Translations under genes and position numbers: made by a program
The notes under the pieces: generated by a model
What the model saw: the letters and a program-made list of their open reading frames with translations, nothing else
Told to the model about the DNA's origin: nothing
Databases searched by the model: none
Shown: one piece after another, positions 28,301 through 38,900 of the stretch
How the letters are laid out: every line of letters starts with the position of its first letter
Position numbering within the stretch: the first letter of the stretch is position 1
DNA from: Callipepla californica brunnescens
Taxonomy: Eukaryota > Chordata > Aves > Galliformes > Odontophoridae
NCBI GenBank assembly: GCA_023055505.1
Contig: JALIRH010000010.1
Coordinates: 2,605,501 to 2,669,500 of the forward strand
Reading direction: 5' to 3'
Length of the DNA: 64,000 nucleotides

Positions 28301-30284
28301 GGAGATTCTGCTCTTTACATCTGTTCTCTGATCCTGGCTCAGGGTCCCTGACATAACACGTTACTCAGAAGTACTAGAAACACCGGGTTCTTGGTGCAGC
28401 AGTTTCCAGAAAAATGGTAACAGCTGAGTGTGGGCACACAGTCAAACCTCTGAAAAGATTAACAGAAAGACAGGGAAAAATCAGAGCAAGTTATTGCAGA
28501 ATTGGTAACAACATGGAAAGCCACTAAACTGTGGACTGAAAACAACACAGGAGAGGAAAAAGTCTGCAAAAAGAAAACTGGCAGGAGGAAATTCTAGCCC
28601 TTTCAAATTCTGTTTTTTCTTTTTTTTTTTCTGTTTCAAAAACATAATTATTCACATTTTTAAAACCTATCTGGTTGTGGTTTTTTGTTTGTTTGTTTTG
28701 AGTTTAGAAATCTGTTTGGAGTACTTAGAAGAAAATGACATTATTACAAAATTCCTGCAGGCTTAGGCCATCATCACAAGGTCTTTCTTCTTTCCAGGGA
28801 GAGAGACTTTTTACAAAACTTGGAGACTACTACTCTGTTATGTTTTATTCGTACTGGCCAAAAAGTTCTTAGGAACAGACAGATAGATACACACGTGCAA
28901 ATACTGCCTAATAGGATTGCTCGTTTGTTTAGGAAAGTAGGCTAAAAACACAGCAGCTCACTGAAGAGCATTTGACTTAAGAACCTCATACAGTTTAATA
29001 CAGCTATTTTACCTTAAGGAAGTCACAGCTTCTTTAACCTGGTAAACAGCCTTTTAAGTATCATTTATGAGAATTCTGCTTGAAGGCTTTTAACTGAGCA
29101 ACTTCAAAGAAGAAATAATCAAGAAAAGGATACGTCTCTTTCGCAGATAAAACAGCAGCATCTGTTCAGGGTCAGCATTCTTCTCTATTATCTGCAGTAA
29201 AAAGTAAAAACAAACTTTAAGAAAGTAAAGCTTTTCAAAATTCATGGCCCGGGCTACATTCCTAGAAAGCCAGAACAAAAACATTCTCTGGTTCTCTGTC
29301 ATACTTGTATTGCCATAGTCTACAGGAGAGTTTCCGAAAATTCCTTCATAGACAGATATGTTTACAGGATCTACTAAAAATAAATGCTGCTCAATGAAAC
29401 GTCAGACTTGGGGAACTGACCTTTAACCACGCTACAAATAAAAACGCAACAGGACTTTGCTAAAACAGAGATAGCACAGCATCATGAATTAATCATTTGC
29501 AGATTTTAGAGTCTCTCTGCCACCTGAAGCTACCAGGGTGAACACTAGAGGAAGCCTCTGAGGCTGACAGCAGGAATATCTTTTTCCTAGTTTTGTTTAC
29601 ATAAACTTTCACTTTCTTACTACACTAACAACTGACAGCAGTAAAAATGCCTGCATTCTTGTCTCCAGTAGAGGATTTCTTATTCCATTGCTTAGAATCA
29701 GCTAGTTCTTTGTAGTTACATTTAATCAATAACATATTTTGGTTTGCTCTTGCATTATTACATTTATAATGACCCGTAGTCCAGATTTTGGCACTTGAGT
29801 CTTGCTGACTAGCTTAAGCACCCCTGTAAATTTCCTCTCCAATAAACACTGAAGACAAGAAGCCAAGCACATACAAATGAAAAACTAGTTCGCTCATCAG
29901 TCAAACCTGATAGCCAACTGAAAGTTCACTTCGTATTGACGCATTCTGTTTCCCCCCAAACTCAGCAGAACTAGCTAAAATGGGATGTTTTAAGGAACAG
30001 CTGTCCTCCTCTGACACTTCTCCCTTTCTTTCAGCATTTTTAGACGCTGAAGAACTAGTCAGCCATAGTAACACTAGCTGACTTATTTGCATTCTAAAGG
30101 CTTTGGAAGGATTCAGTTACGCACTCCTATCTGAGAAAACTAGACCCATCTGTGCCTACGTCTTTCGGGGACACTTTGAAACAGCAGCTGCCCTTTCTCC
30201 AGGCTTCCTCCCAGTGACACTTACCTTTCTCCCATTCACATAGAAAATCAACTCCTCAGCCCCCACCGCCTCTTGCAGAGACAT
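209..30284 (-). CDS. AOX1: Aldehyde oxidase, exons 1-28 (3' end outside window)
   Basis: Cytosolic molybdo-flavoenzyme that oxidises aldehydes and N-heterocycles with O2 as electron acceptor, using two 2Fe-2S clusters, FAD and a molybdopterin cofactor. Coding exons run right to left: 30225-30284, 29134-29191, 27208-27304, 25905-26013, 25209-25335, 24299-24360, 23478-23540, 22365-22445, 20756-20900, 20512-20604, 18715-18866, 18389-18482, 16444-16550, 15460-15644, 14218-14380, 13298-13390, 11516-11685, 9765-9891, 8570-8692, 7698-7794, 7302-7426, 6171-6304, 5396-5483, 4419-4505, 2578-2769, 2057-2284, 1038-1133, 209-337. They total 3285 nt (1095 codons) with matching phases and no stop. Known family members are about 1330-1340 residues, so roughly 240 C-terminal residues, including the expected catalytic Glu, lie off the left edge. 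It is an oxidase rather than xanthine dehydrogenase because the FFxGYRKT NAD motif is absent and both purine-binding residues are replaced (Leu806, Val884). Adjacency to SGO2 supports AOX1 over the avian paralogue AOX2, but this is inference. Confidence 0.93.
1356..1374. repeat. Poly-A tract
   Basis: About 18 consecutive A in AOX1 intron 26, with no recognisable element attached. Confidence 0.9.
9175..9618 (+). mobile_element. CR1 LINE 3' fragment
   Basis: Recognisable CR1 tail, with GGTGAAAGGTCTAGATGGG, a TCTCTGGTGACAGCA segment, GGAACAGGCTCCCCAGGG and a decayed TTCCAACTCC end. It lies in AOX1 intron 18, antisense to the gene. Confidence 0.85.
11065..11392 (+). mobile_element. CR1 LINE 3' fragment
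   Basis: CR1 tail running from a GGGGGCCTAAAGGAAAGCTG start through TTTAGACTAGATATTAGG and GCCAGGCTGGATGGGGCTGT to a TTCTGTGATAA end. It lies in AOX1 intron 17 about 125 bp from exon 17, antisense to the gene. It is closely related to the copy at 20936. Confidence 0.88.
14218..22445 (-). CDS. AOX1: AOX1 exons 8-15: linker and FAD domain
   Basis: Residues 193-532. Exon 8 (22365-22445) holds [15 protein letters not shown], the conserved entry into the FAD-binding domain. FAD contacts are recognisable as GNTGVG (residues 263-268, exon 9) and [10 protein letters not shown]...SDLNP (exon 12, 18389-18482). Exon 13 occupies the segment where xanthine dehydrogenase carries its FFxGYRKT NAD site. Here it reads [10 protein letters not shown], so NAD use is not expected. 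Exon 14 (15460-15644) is the FAD-domain C-terminal part ([19 protein letters not shown]). Exon 15 leads into the molybdenum domain. Confidence 0.92.
20936..21273 (+). mobile_element. CR1 LINE 3' end next to AOX1 exon 9
   Basis: Well-preserved CR1 tail from CCTTCCAGTACCTGAAGG to the terminal TTCTATGATTCTATGA repeat. Its left end is about 35 bp from the first base of AOX1 exon 9 (20900), so it sits in the intron very close to the acceptor. Open frames across it are LINE-derived. Confidence 0.9.
23478..30284 (-). CDS. AOX1: AOX1 exons 1-7: 2Fe-2S cluster domains
   Basis: Residues 1-192. Exon 1 starts at an ATG whose A is 30284, and its 20 codons end in VNGRK. The plant-type 2Fe-2S cluster uses Cys49, Cys54 and Cys57 of CGGGGCGAC (exon 3, 27208-27304) and Cys79 (exon 4). 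The helical second cluster uses Cys119 and Cys122 in QCGFCTPG (exon 5, 25209-25335) and Cys154 and Cys156 in [10 protein letters not shown] (exon 6, 24299-24360). All eight ligands are present and their spacing matches the xanthine oxidase family. Exon 7 is the Cys-rich, acidic linker that varies among AOX proteins. Donors and acceptors are all GT-AG here. Confidence 0.93.
24007..24032. repeat. A-run plus TA dinucleotide repeat
   Basis: An A-run followed by a short TA repeat in AOX1 intron 6, a likely microsatellite. Confidence 0.8.
25738..25812 (+). mobile_element. Short CR1 3' tail
   Basis: GGGGGCTGTACTAGATAATC followed by TTTCCAATCCCTACCATTCT and a TGTGATTGTG end are the last bases of a CR1 copy, in AOX1 intron 4. 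Confidence 0.7.
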
Positions 30285-30580
30285 AGCGTCCGAACCCGGA
30301 ACCTCCAGGGCAACAAATCCCAGGCAGTCTCGGCAGCAGCCGGAAAGCCCTCGGGCGAGCAGGGCGGAGCCGTGCCGCAGCGGGTGGACCCGGGGCAGTG
30401 GCAGAGGAGGCAGCCTGCGGAGCAGCTCGGCCAAAGTCAAGACACACCGCGGTGGGTGCACGTTGGGTAAACACAATGTCTGATTTAAATTTCCTACGGT
30501 CGCTTTGGGAAATTTTCAAATGAAAGCTCTGCAATATTTTATCCTGATTAATTTCAATGTGTCTCATTGTTTATATATTA
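30285..30580 (-). promoter_or_regulatory. Probable AOX1 5' UTR and promoter region
   Basis: The roughly 200 bp before the AOX1 start codon are locally GC-rich (about 30290-30460) against an AT-rich background, which suits a 5' leader or weak CpG promoter. A TATA-like TATATAAA lies at 30570-30577 on the minus strand. The transcription start itself cannot be placed from sequence. Confidence 0.4.
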
Positions 30581-31111
30581 AAAAATAGTCATGCTCGGAG
30601 GACACAAATTCTAAGGCTGCAACTGCAACCAGATTCTTCCCTGAACCATTCAGTGTCCTTCTGCATTGCAATGTATGCACCCACGGCAGCCTGAGTTCAG
30701 GACAGCTGGTTATATATATTGGTCAGATAAGAGATGGCTGTTGCAGTTACCTTTCTTTAAGTAGAAAACTTTGTTGTTTAATAAAATAGAGTAAAATCCA
30801 GGTATATCAGTCTGAGAAGTAGAACACATTTTAGGCATTTCAGGGAAGGAGGGCTTACTGATTCCTCTGAGATACTCATCTATGAGTGACTGAAGAGCTA
30901 CGTAGCTTTACTTAATTAGTGTTGTGTGTGTGACCTCAGAAGTTACGAGTAACATTTTTTGTCTTAATATTTCAGCTAATCATACAATTTATTTACTTCA
31001 TTCTGTTACGGTAGCGTAAAATATTGACACGCTTTCTCAAAGGACACATATTTCCATAGTGCAAAATGGACAAAGTGAACTGCTAGTACTTTCTACTTTT
31101 CTACTTTCAGC

Positions 31112-31550
31112 TGCTCTGAAAATAATGCCTCCTATTTTGTTATGGTGGCCCACAATGTCAGAGGATACTATGGCAGTAGAGGTCAAACCTTCCCACCGAT
31201 ATCTTGTGTGACAGATGGCAGCAGAGGGGCAGTCTGACATGGAAGTGGAGATGAAGCAAAGGAAGGTCACTGAATTCCTCTGTGCAGAACAAATGGTGCC
31301 CACTGGCATTCAGCAACCCTTGCTGGAAGTTTATAAGAGACCAAATTGTGGAACTGAGCACAGTGAGGCAGCGGGTGGTGCATTTCAGCAGTGGGTCACC
31401 TCTGCTGGTGCAAGCTTTCACAGATACAGCATGCAGGCTCTTGTTAGAAAATAGGGTTTTGTAGCTGAGAATTGTCTCTATCAAATAGTGTTATTGTGTT
31501 TTTTGTTATAGTTCCTAAGGAAATAAACAGGAGGCATTACTTTTGGAGCC
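31112..31550 (+). mobile_element. Internally deleted mariner-like element (Galluhop type)
   Basis: About 440 bp bounded by imperfect terminal inverted repeats: left TGCTCTGAAAATAATGCCTC, right (reverse complement) GGCTCCAAAAGTAATGCCTC. The inside retains a broken helix-turn-helix part of a mariner transposase, with frames carrying EVEMKQRKVTEFL and later STVRQRVVHFSSG. It is too short to code an active enzyme. It lies about 0.8 kb upstream of the AOX1 start codon. Confidence 0.7.
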
Positions 31551-32799
31551 ACCTATGTAACAGTCAAGTCTCCAAATTAATTTTAAATTGTGATTAAACC
31601 CAGCAATTAGTGGTGGTAATACCGATGGAAATCATGCATAAATTTGTACTCACAAAATATTCTTTGTTAACTTCAAAGCTATTCTAAGCATTTATAAGGG
31701 CTACTTGCACAACTGTGGGTGTATAGAATCACTGCTCCTTCTTCCCGTTTAAGTATATAGAAGTAATTTTCTTTAAATTTTTTAAAACAATCAAAATCTT
31801 TCAGTGATAAACTACACTATAAAATATATATTAAAAATAATTGCATAAGCACAAGGAAGGAAAAACAACTTTGATGGTAGAAACATTAGTCCGAAGTACC
31901 TTATCCTCAGCAAAAAAAAATAAAAGATCTTAAGCCCTGTGACAGCTACAGGTGCAATTTTATCAGAAATATTATGAGCTGTTTTTACATCGTTTTTTCT
32001 TGCAAGAGCTTCTAATGTACCAGTGGACCTGGTTAAAAAACCCAACACATTTAGTGAAGATTCAGCAGGTAATCCAACATTATTTATGCAGTGCCTAGAG
32101 TAGACATTTTATAGGATAACTATAATAACTAGATCTTAGATAAAAACAGAATAAACGTTATCTCATTATACAGCATCAACTTGAGCAGCTTCAGTGACAA
32201 AAGGATGGAAAACAATGAAACAGGCACTGTAATAATGGTGATGTGACTTCAGACTTTAAGTAACTTCCACCCTCTTTCAGGTCACTTTATCCTTATTTAC
32301 TCTGAAAGACATCTGTACAGATACAAGCTGAAAGTAAGGCATAAGCCCAGGTCTTATAGATTGACCTAAAATTGCATGAAACACCAGCAGCCCAACTGAG
32401 AGTAATGGAGGTAGTGTGGAGCAGGACCTTCACTGAAAGAAAAAACTGAAACGATCCCAAAAAATTCCTTTTTCTTTTTCTTTTTTTTTTTCTCCCTTGA
32501 CAAGAGAAACATGCACTTCTGTTTCTCGCTCTCAAACCACAGGCAATAGAGAGGAATAACCATTTGGAAAACAAACAAACAAATGAAATCAGTGTCACAC
32601 TGCTGCAATGCCAGCGCAGGGAACACAAGTTATAGCAGGTGCTTCTTTCAGTTTCCTAATGACACAGCTAGTGAAGCTGATACACAGAGAAGTGAAGAGC
32701 AGTGCATTTCAGAAAGAAAAAGATTGGTGAGATCCTGTCAAAATTGCTATTGAGAGCCTTACTGAAACTGGGTAAAAAAAAACATCCACTGCTGTCCCC

Positions 32800-32960
32800 T
32801 CACTCACCAAACTCATTGTCTCACTGAAGAAGGTTATCATGTCAATCAAGTACTATCTTCCCTTCATAAATCCATGCTGACTATTCTCAAACACCTTGTC
32901 TTTCAAATATATGGGAAACCAGGGTTTTCTCACTCACCCAGGTTACAATGCTACAAAAGC
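32800..32960. mobile_element. Possible ancient LINE fragment
   Basis: The stretch around CTTCATAAATCCATGCTGAC recalls an old CR1/L3-like internal segment found in amniote genomes. It is recognised from memory only and is strongly decayed. Confidence 0.3.
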
Positions 32961-33659
32961 TACATGAAGTACAAAGAGTACTAGTTTTTGTTTGTTGGTT
33001 GTTTTTCTAAACTTTACAAATGTAAGAGTATCAGTTACTTATAAAAGGTGACCAGATGAGATCAAAGGTCTAGTTTACTGAAGAACTGCTGAGTCTGTGC
33101 AGGTTTCAAGCATGAATAACCTTAAATAAAGTATTAAAAACAGTAATCCCTCATGGACTGTTCTTCTGTTAATTTGTCTGATTAATGCTGTGTGAAGAAT
33201 CACCTTCTGTAACAAGTGACTTATTTGTATCTCCTGAGAAATGAGATACAATTATCTTGGTTCCAAAGTGAGCTGAACCTTATCCAAAATAATCCACAGA
33301 AGCTGTGTAGGTTGTGAGCTACAGCCTGCATCTAGCAGGATTAGTAACTTAGGTAATCCCACAAAAATTGTTTGTCTGCTGACAAGGCATAAGTGATCGA
33401 TAAGGATCCAGAGGGGATACAGTGTAAAAACTGATAGCTGAGTGATAGTGTAGGGTTGTAGTATTTGTTATACTAGCACACTCTCAACTGAAAACTCAAA
33501 GGATTGTTTCACCTGGATCCTATTTAATACTGAGCATCTGATGCAGTGCTATTTTCTTTCTGGTTGCCTGTGGCACATATGAAGGACACTGGGTTTCTGT
33601 CTACAGTTTCTAAAAATGAGATCTCCTTATTCAAATTTCAGTGTGTTTCTGTCAGATGA

Positions 33660-33725
33660 AAACAACAACAGCAACAGCAAAAAGCAAAAACAAACAAACA
33701 AACAAACGAAGAAAGCAAACAAACC
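33660..33725. repeat. CAAA/CAA microsatellite
   Basis: Imperfect CAA and CAGCAA units leading into a CAAA tetranucleotide run with a CGAAG interruption, just outside the SGO2 3' end. Confidence 0.8.
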
Positions 33726-34145
33726 TAAGGCTCTCTGCATCTGTATGTGGGATGCTCATATCTGTTCCAGCTGGCACCAATAGATTATTCTGCTCTTAGT
33801 ACAGACACAGAAATCACAGTAAAATTCCCAAACGTGACTGTTTTTATTCTCATTAAAACTTATACTTTTCTTACAAATTAATAAGTGCTCCAAATGCTTC
33901 AAACAGATTAAAAATTACTAACCAAAAATTCAGAACAAGACTGAATCCTAACCTGAATTTACCACCTTCAGTGAAGAATTCTGTGTCCTCTTTGTAGGGA
34001 TTTCTGAGGAATTCCCCTTTGAAGTCTTAGTTTTACATTAATCTATCAAAGAACAATAAGCATTCTATACTACTGAACTATATTTTTGAAAAAAAAAAAT
34101 ACCATTTCAGAAGTATTGTTCATAAAGGCAATTCTCTTGTCTTCT

Positions 34146-34988
34146 TCAAATAAATTTTGATTTACTTTTAAAGCTTCTTTTCTTTTTTACTTCATAGACT
34201 GGGGAATGCAGAAACTGTGTATCTGTAAACTGATCCCCACGTCTTAATTTTCTGTGAACAAAAGAAATAGAAAATATCATGTGAGTATCAGCATACATCT
34301 ATGTAGCTACAATAACAATTGCAAATGGTAAATAATCCCACTGAAAATTCATTTTATGGAAAACAAAAAAATAGCAGGGCACAGATAATACTATTTTTGA
34401 AAATAAAGCTGAAAATCATAGTCATGTAATCTAAATTCTGAAGCGAATTCCATTTTTTTTTCTATTTTTGCTTTATTGTCACTTTACACAAATACAAAAA
34501 CTTATTATCCAAAAGGAGAACGTGTCAGTGACATAATATCACGGCATCTATTTAGCATCCAATTAAAATGAGTAAAAGAAAAATGCAACTGTAATCCCTT
34601 TGCATTTTTTTTTAATTTTCCATCACCATTGCTCAAATACTTCTGAAAAACAAACAAATGGTTTTATAAATGACAAACATTTCTTACTTTGCTTTTAGCT
34701 TCTATTCATCCTCAGTCTGACTGCTTCAGTTAATTGTCTGCTTGCTTACAGAGGTAAACAAAAATATTTTGTGTGTGTATAAAAATACTGTGTGAAATTT
34801 TCAGTTTGTGGCTTTATTTTCTTCTCTCATTTTCACCAGCATACTCCTTTCTGCACCTGCCTTATACAATAAATCGTTAGAACCCTTTAACTCGCCAGAC
34901 TACTGTGGGGAAGTCCCAATACTGCCTTTATTTCATGAGTATGCAATCTGTCAGTGCACACAGAGCATAGTTTCTCCTTAGATTAGGA

Positions 34989-35019
<31 letters not shown>

Positions 35020-35970
35020 GCTGGTGGCTAAAGCTGTCTGAATATGTTCAGGAGTTATTTTCCACTTAACAGTCCATTCAGATTTATGTCTACAAGTACT
35101 CGGTACAAATACACTAATTTTATGAATGGATGTTTGAAATCCTCTTTTAAATTTTAATTGCTATGACAATCTACACCATATCTTAAAAAAAATCTTGGAA
35201 ACTACTAAATTGAGTAAGAACGCTGAGATGGATAACTTTCTATCTAAATGCCAGTGCTCTGTCACCTGCATTATGAAGAAGTTCCCATGCACATTTGTGT
35301 GGAACTTTCTATGCCTCAGTTTGTGATCATTTCCCTTTGTCCTATTGCCACACGCTGCTGAGAAGAGTTCCTTTGCATCCTGCTCCTTAGATATTTATAG
35401 ACATGGATCAGATCCTCTCAAAGTGTTCTTTTTTCAAGGTCGAACAGTCCCAGGTCTCAGCCTCACCTCATAAGGGAGGTGTTCCACGCCCTTTATCATC
35501 TTTGTGGCCCTCTGCTGGACTCTTTCAAGGAGATCCCAGTCTTTTTTGTACCAGGGAGCCCAGAACTGGACACAATACTCCAGGCATTATTCTCTACTGG
35601 TATAAAATGTTTAATCAAAAACTAAACATGTTTTATTCTTGTGCCTGGATATCCTGTCAATCTAACAGGAAACATTTTATATGAACATTGAGGTATCATT
35701 CCATTCCAGTTTGCAAAATAAATAGTTCAATTTTTTAGGAATTTGGGGATTTTAATAGCCAATCTTTATTAAGTTGTATACTGCAAACAAAACTATCGCC
35801 TTCCCATCTGATAGATACCTACCGGTTTAGAGGGGGTTCTCTGTAGCAAATAGCAGCTCTTGCTCGTCTAACTGGTTGTGCTGAATTTTCTTCTAGAGTG
35901 CGGGGGGATTTAGGTAAGGAAGGGTGAGAAAACTCACCAGTATTTGTCACATCTTGCAAAGCTGCTCTCC
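34146..35970 (-). CDS. SGO2: SGO2 C-terminal exons: shugoshin basic motif
   Basis: Exons 35823-35970 and 34146-34251 code [11 protein letters not shown], then [18 protein letters not shown], then [20 protein letters not shown] and a lysine-rich tail ending at TGA 34146-34148. The Arg-rich stretch is the shugoshin C-terminal motif that binds Bub1-phosphorylated histone H2A at centromeres. A minus-strand AATAAA at 33843-33848, about 300 nt after the stop, is a plausible polyadenylation signal. Confidence 0.9.
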
Positions 35971-38900
35971 CTGTGAAAAAAATATTTTATATGATTCATT
36001 TTAAATATTTTCTGAACTGTTAAGGAAAATTTCAATTCATAATTATCCTTCATTAGTATCTATGTTGCTCCAAAAATAATGCTTCCTATTTATTTCCATG
36101 GAAACTACAACAGATAGGAAAAGCACAATAACACTATTTGATAAAGCAAATTCTCAGCTACAAAACACTGCTTTTCAACATAATCATCACTATTAGCTGA
36201 TTTGAACAGATCAGTTGATTGAGACAGTCTTCATTTTGTGATGTGACTGCTGTGCATGTCCATCCAGAACACTGCTTGTCTTTCACATTCACTGTTGCCT
36301 CTTCTGAAACACACCACCCACCACCTTGCTGTGCTCACATCCACTGTCTTGTCTCCATAAACATTCAATTAAAGTTAATGAATGTCAGCGGGTGCCATTT
36401 TTTCCACATGGAGGACTTCAGAGACACACCTTCACTTCATACGCACGTCTGTGTCAGACGCCATTTTGTCAGACCATACAACCAGTGTCTGCCTCTGATG
36501 TCATGGGCTGAAATAATAAAGTACTGCTTTCAGAGCAAGACTTACATTTCCTATAATTCAGGTACTTTGGATTTTATTCCTACACTGAAGGTTCTCTGCA
36601 AAGAATGGAATGTGATCAAAGAGAAGGGTGTTACAACAGCATTCAACCTGGCATAGACTGGAGCTGTTTGAGGTCTTCCATGGCTCTTGGGACAGAATCC
36701 AGCCCCAGAGGTGCCCTAATCTGCAGCTAGCACATACAATGTTATGGTTTAAAAAACAAAACTGCAGACAGATCATGGCCTTAAGTGCAGGGGGTTGGCA
36801 CACTTGTGTTATCTGGAGGAACTAAGCTTCAAGAATTCTCTACAGCTAACAGTATCTTTCAATTTTGCACCTGCTCTACAAGCATACGTGCATAAACTAA
36901 GCACAGCAAGGTGATTCAGTGAACCTCTTATACTTAAAAACTGTATACTACAGAGCTATTTGAGATGCCTTGTATTTTCAATCACTGACAATATCAAAAT
37001 GAAATACCCTACTAAGAAGCAATCAGCCTCAGAAGAAGCACCATCAACTTTGCGAAAAATTTTTAAGATCAAAGACAGAATGCCAGACTAGACTTCCATA
37101 CTTAGTTTAGAGATAAATATTTTGATAACTTGAGTGAAATAGTGAAATTATTACATTGCCCCAAATTTCAAAAAATTCTAGGGTATTCAGTGGATCACAG
37201 ACTCTTTGCGAAGCACACATATGTAATGCAGGTACCAATCCAAGATAAAATAAACACAGCCTTAATCTGTATTCCTTTCAGTTTCTTCCAGGAGTGTACA
37301 TTCACTGCTGATACAGATCAAGTCTTAGATTTACTGCACTCAGATGAGAACATACTGGATGCAGTTTTTCAATGGCACGGAAACTGAAACTCTCATATTT
37401 CACATTTTGAGAATGAAGTCTTAACCCACCTTAAATTGTCAGAGGCAGAAAATGCTTGCTATTGATCACACAGAGTAAATTCATGCACATACTAGATACG
37501 TGTTGGCTTTTCTCTTGTACCTATTTTGAGACTACTACATTGTAACATTGCATATGGAATATGTAATCCTACTTTATGAAAACTACTCTTGTTTCTGTTC
37601 TCCATCTATAAAGGGAACAGTATACATTCACATTTCTTTTATATAAAACTTCAAGCTACTTTGTCTTCTTAACCTCACTTTTCTGAATCCTACAACATTC
37701 TTGTGCAAAATGAATACAGGTTCCATTTATAACTGCTCCTCAAGAACAGGGACTACTTAATCTGCATGACAAAATGTATTTCTTGAACAATTTGCAAAGT
37801 AGCAGTGATATCAGTTACCACAGTTTTAAAATATATTGAGACTGATATAAGAATGGTTTTAGTGATTTTCAGCCTTACCTTTACATCTCTATTTCATCCA
37901 CTGTAAACAAGGAATTAGAGAATCTATTTTTATCATTATTCCATGCAGAAGCTAATTTAAATGCTTATTTTGTTTTGTTTTTCCCACTTTCACATACTTA
38001 CCATGATAACGTGTCAAAGTCTTTTCATTAATCTCTTTAGAAACATGATCCGATTTTTGCTTTGCTTTTCCAGAATCCAGTGCTTCATCTTGATCAGTTT
38101 TCCCTAAAATTTCAGGATTTTTCAGTACAGAGTTCATGGAAGCGTTGAGGTTATCAAGAGCTGTGAACTTCAGTTCAGGAAAACCTCCCTGGAAAAAGTT
38201 ACCTGTATTTACTGTCGTATTCTTAGAGCAATCTACGGGTAAGGATTCTACAATTTCTAATTTTTGGACCATGGGTTTTAACTTGGTCACAAAGGAATCC
38301 ATCTTATGAGAGACTTCCTGGTCCTCCAAAAAATTCACTTGTCCCTGATCAATACGTCCGAAATAATTCTTTTTTTGCCTGCTCTCTGTAATACCGGAAC
38401 TAAGGCTTACTTTTCCTTTTACTTGATTATCACAAATATTACTAAAGTTAGATTCTTTACGTGCTGTTGGTGCAGAATCTACTCCCTTTAATGTGTCAGC
38501 ATTGTTGCCAACATTTTCTGTGGAGGCTTTAGCTTGCTGTATATTTATAGCCGTATGATTACTCTGAGCAACTAAAGCTCCTTGAGATTGCTGAGTTCCA
38601 GTTACTTTGTTTCCATAAGCAGCCTGTGTGCATAACGCATCCTTACTTTTTAATTCTTCACTTTTGCAAAGTGAGAATGTCGTAAGATCTTTAGTTGGTA
38701 TTACATATGCTTTACGGGCAGCCTTTGCCAATGTATGTTTTAATCTGTCTGGTGAAAAATTACCACTCTTTTGATCTACTTTTTGAGTAATTTTATTTCC
38801 ACTGTCGTTTTCAGTTTTAGTTGCATTTACTCCTTTTTTGTTACATTTACTCCTTATAATATTCTTCCGGGCTTGTTTTCTCTTGCTGTCATATTGACAT

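Larger units (their letters stand above)
30581..33842. other. AOX1-SGO2 intergenic spacer
   Basis: Both neighbouring genes read leftward, so this holds the SGO2 downstream flank and the AOX1 upstream flank. I see no coding exon. It contains a mariner-derived element (31112-31550), a possible old LINE fragment (about 32800-32960), pyrimidine-rich runs near 32465-32495 and a CAAA-rich tract at 33660-33725. Confidence 0.7.

Noticed and set aside
209..30284. Xanthine dehydrogenase as the identity of the left-hand gene
   Set aside because: The NAD-site motif FFxGYRKT is missing and both purine-binding residues (Glu and Arg) are replaced. Synteny with SGO2 also points to aldehyde oxidase.
209..30284. 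Aldehyde oxidase as a pseudogene
   Set aside because: All 28 exons in view keep phase with no stop or frameshift, and every splice site is usable once one GC donor is accepted.
31158..31484. Open frames resembling a transposase fragment
   Set aside because: They are parts of a deleted mariner copy with frame breaks and only the N-terminal portion. It is described as a mobile element, not a gene.
36541..36840. Open frames just right of the second mariner copy
   Set aside because: They lie in an SGO2 intron and have no recognisable protein similarity or exon boundaries in phase with SGO2.
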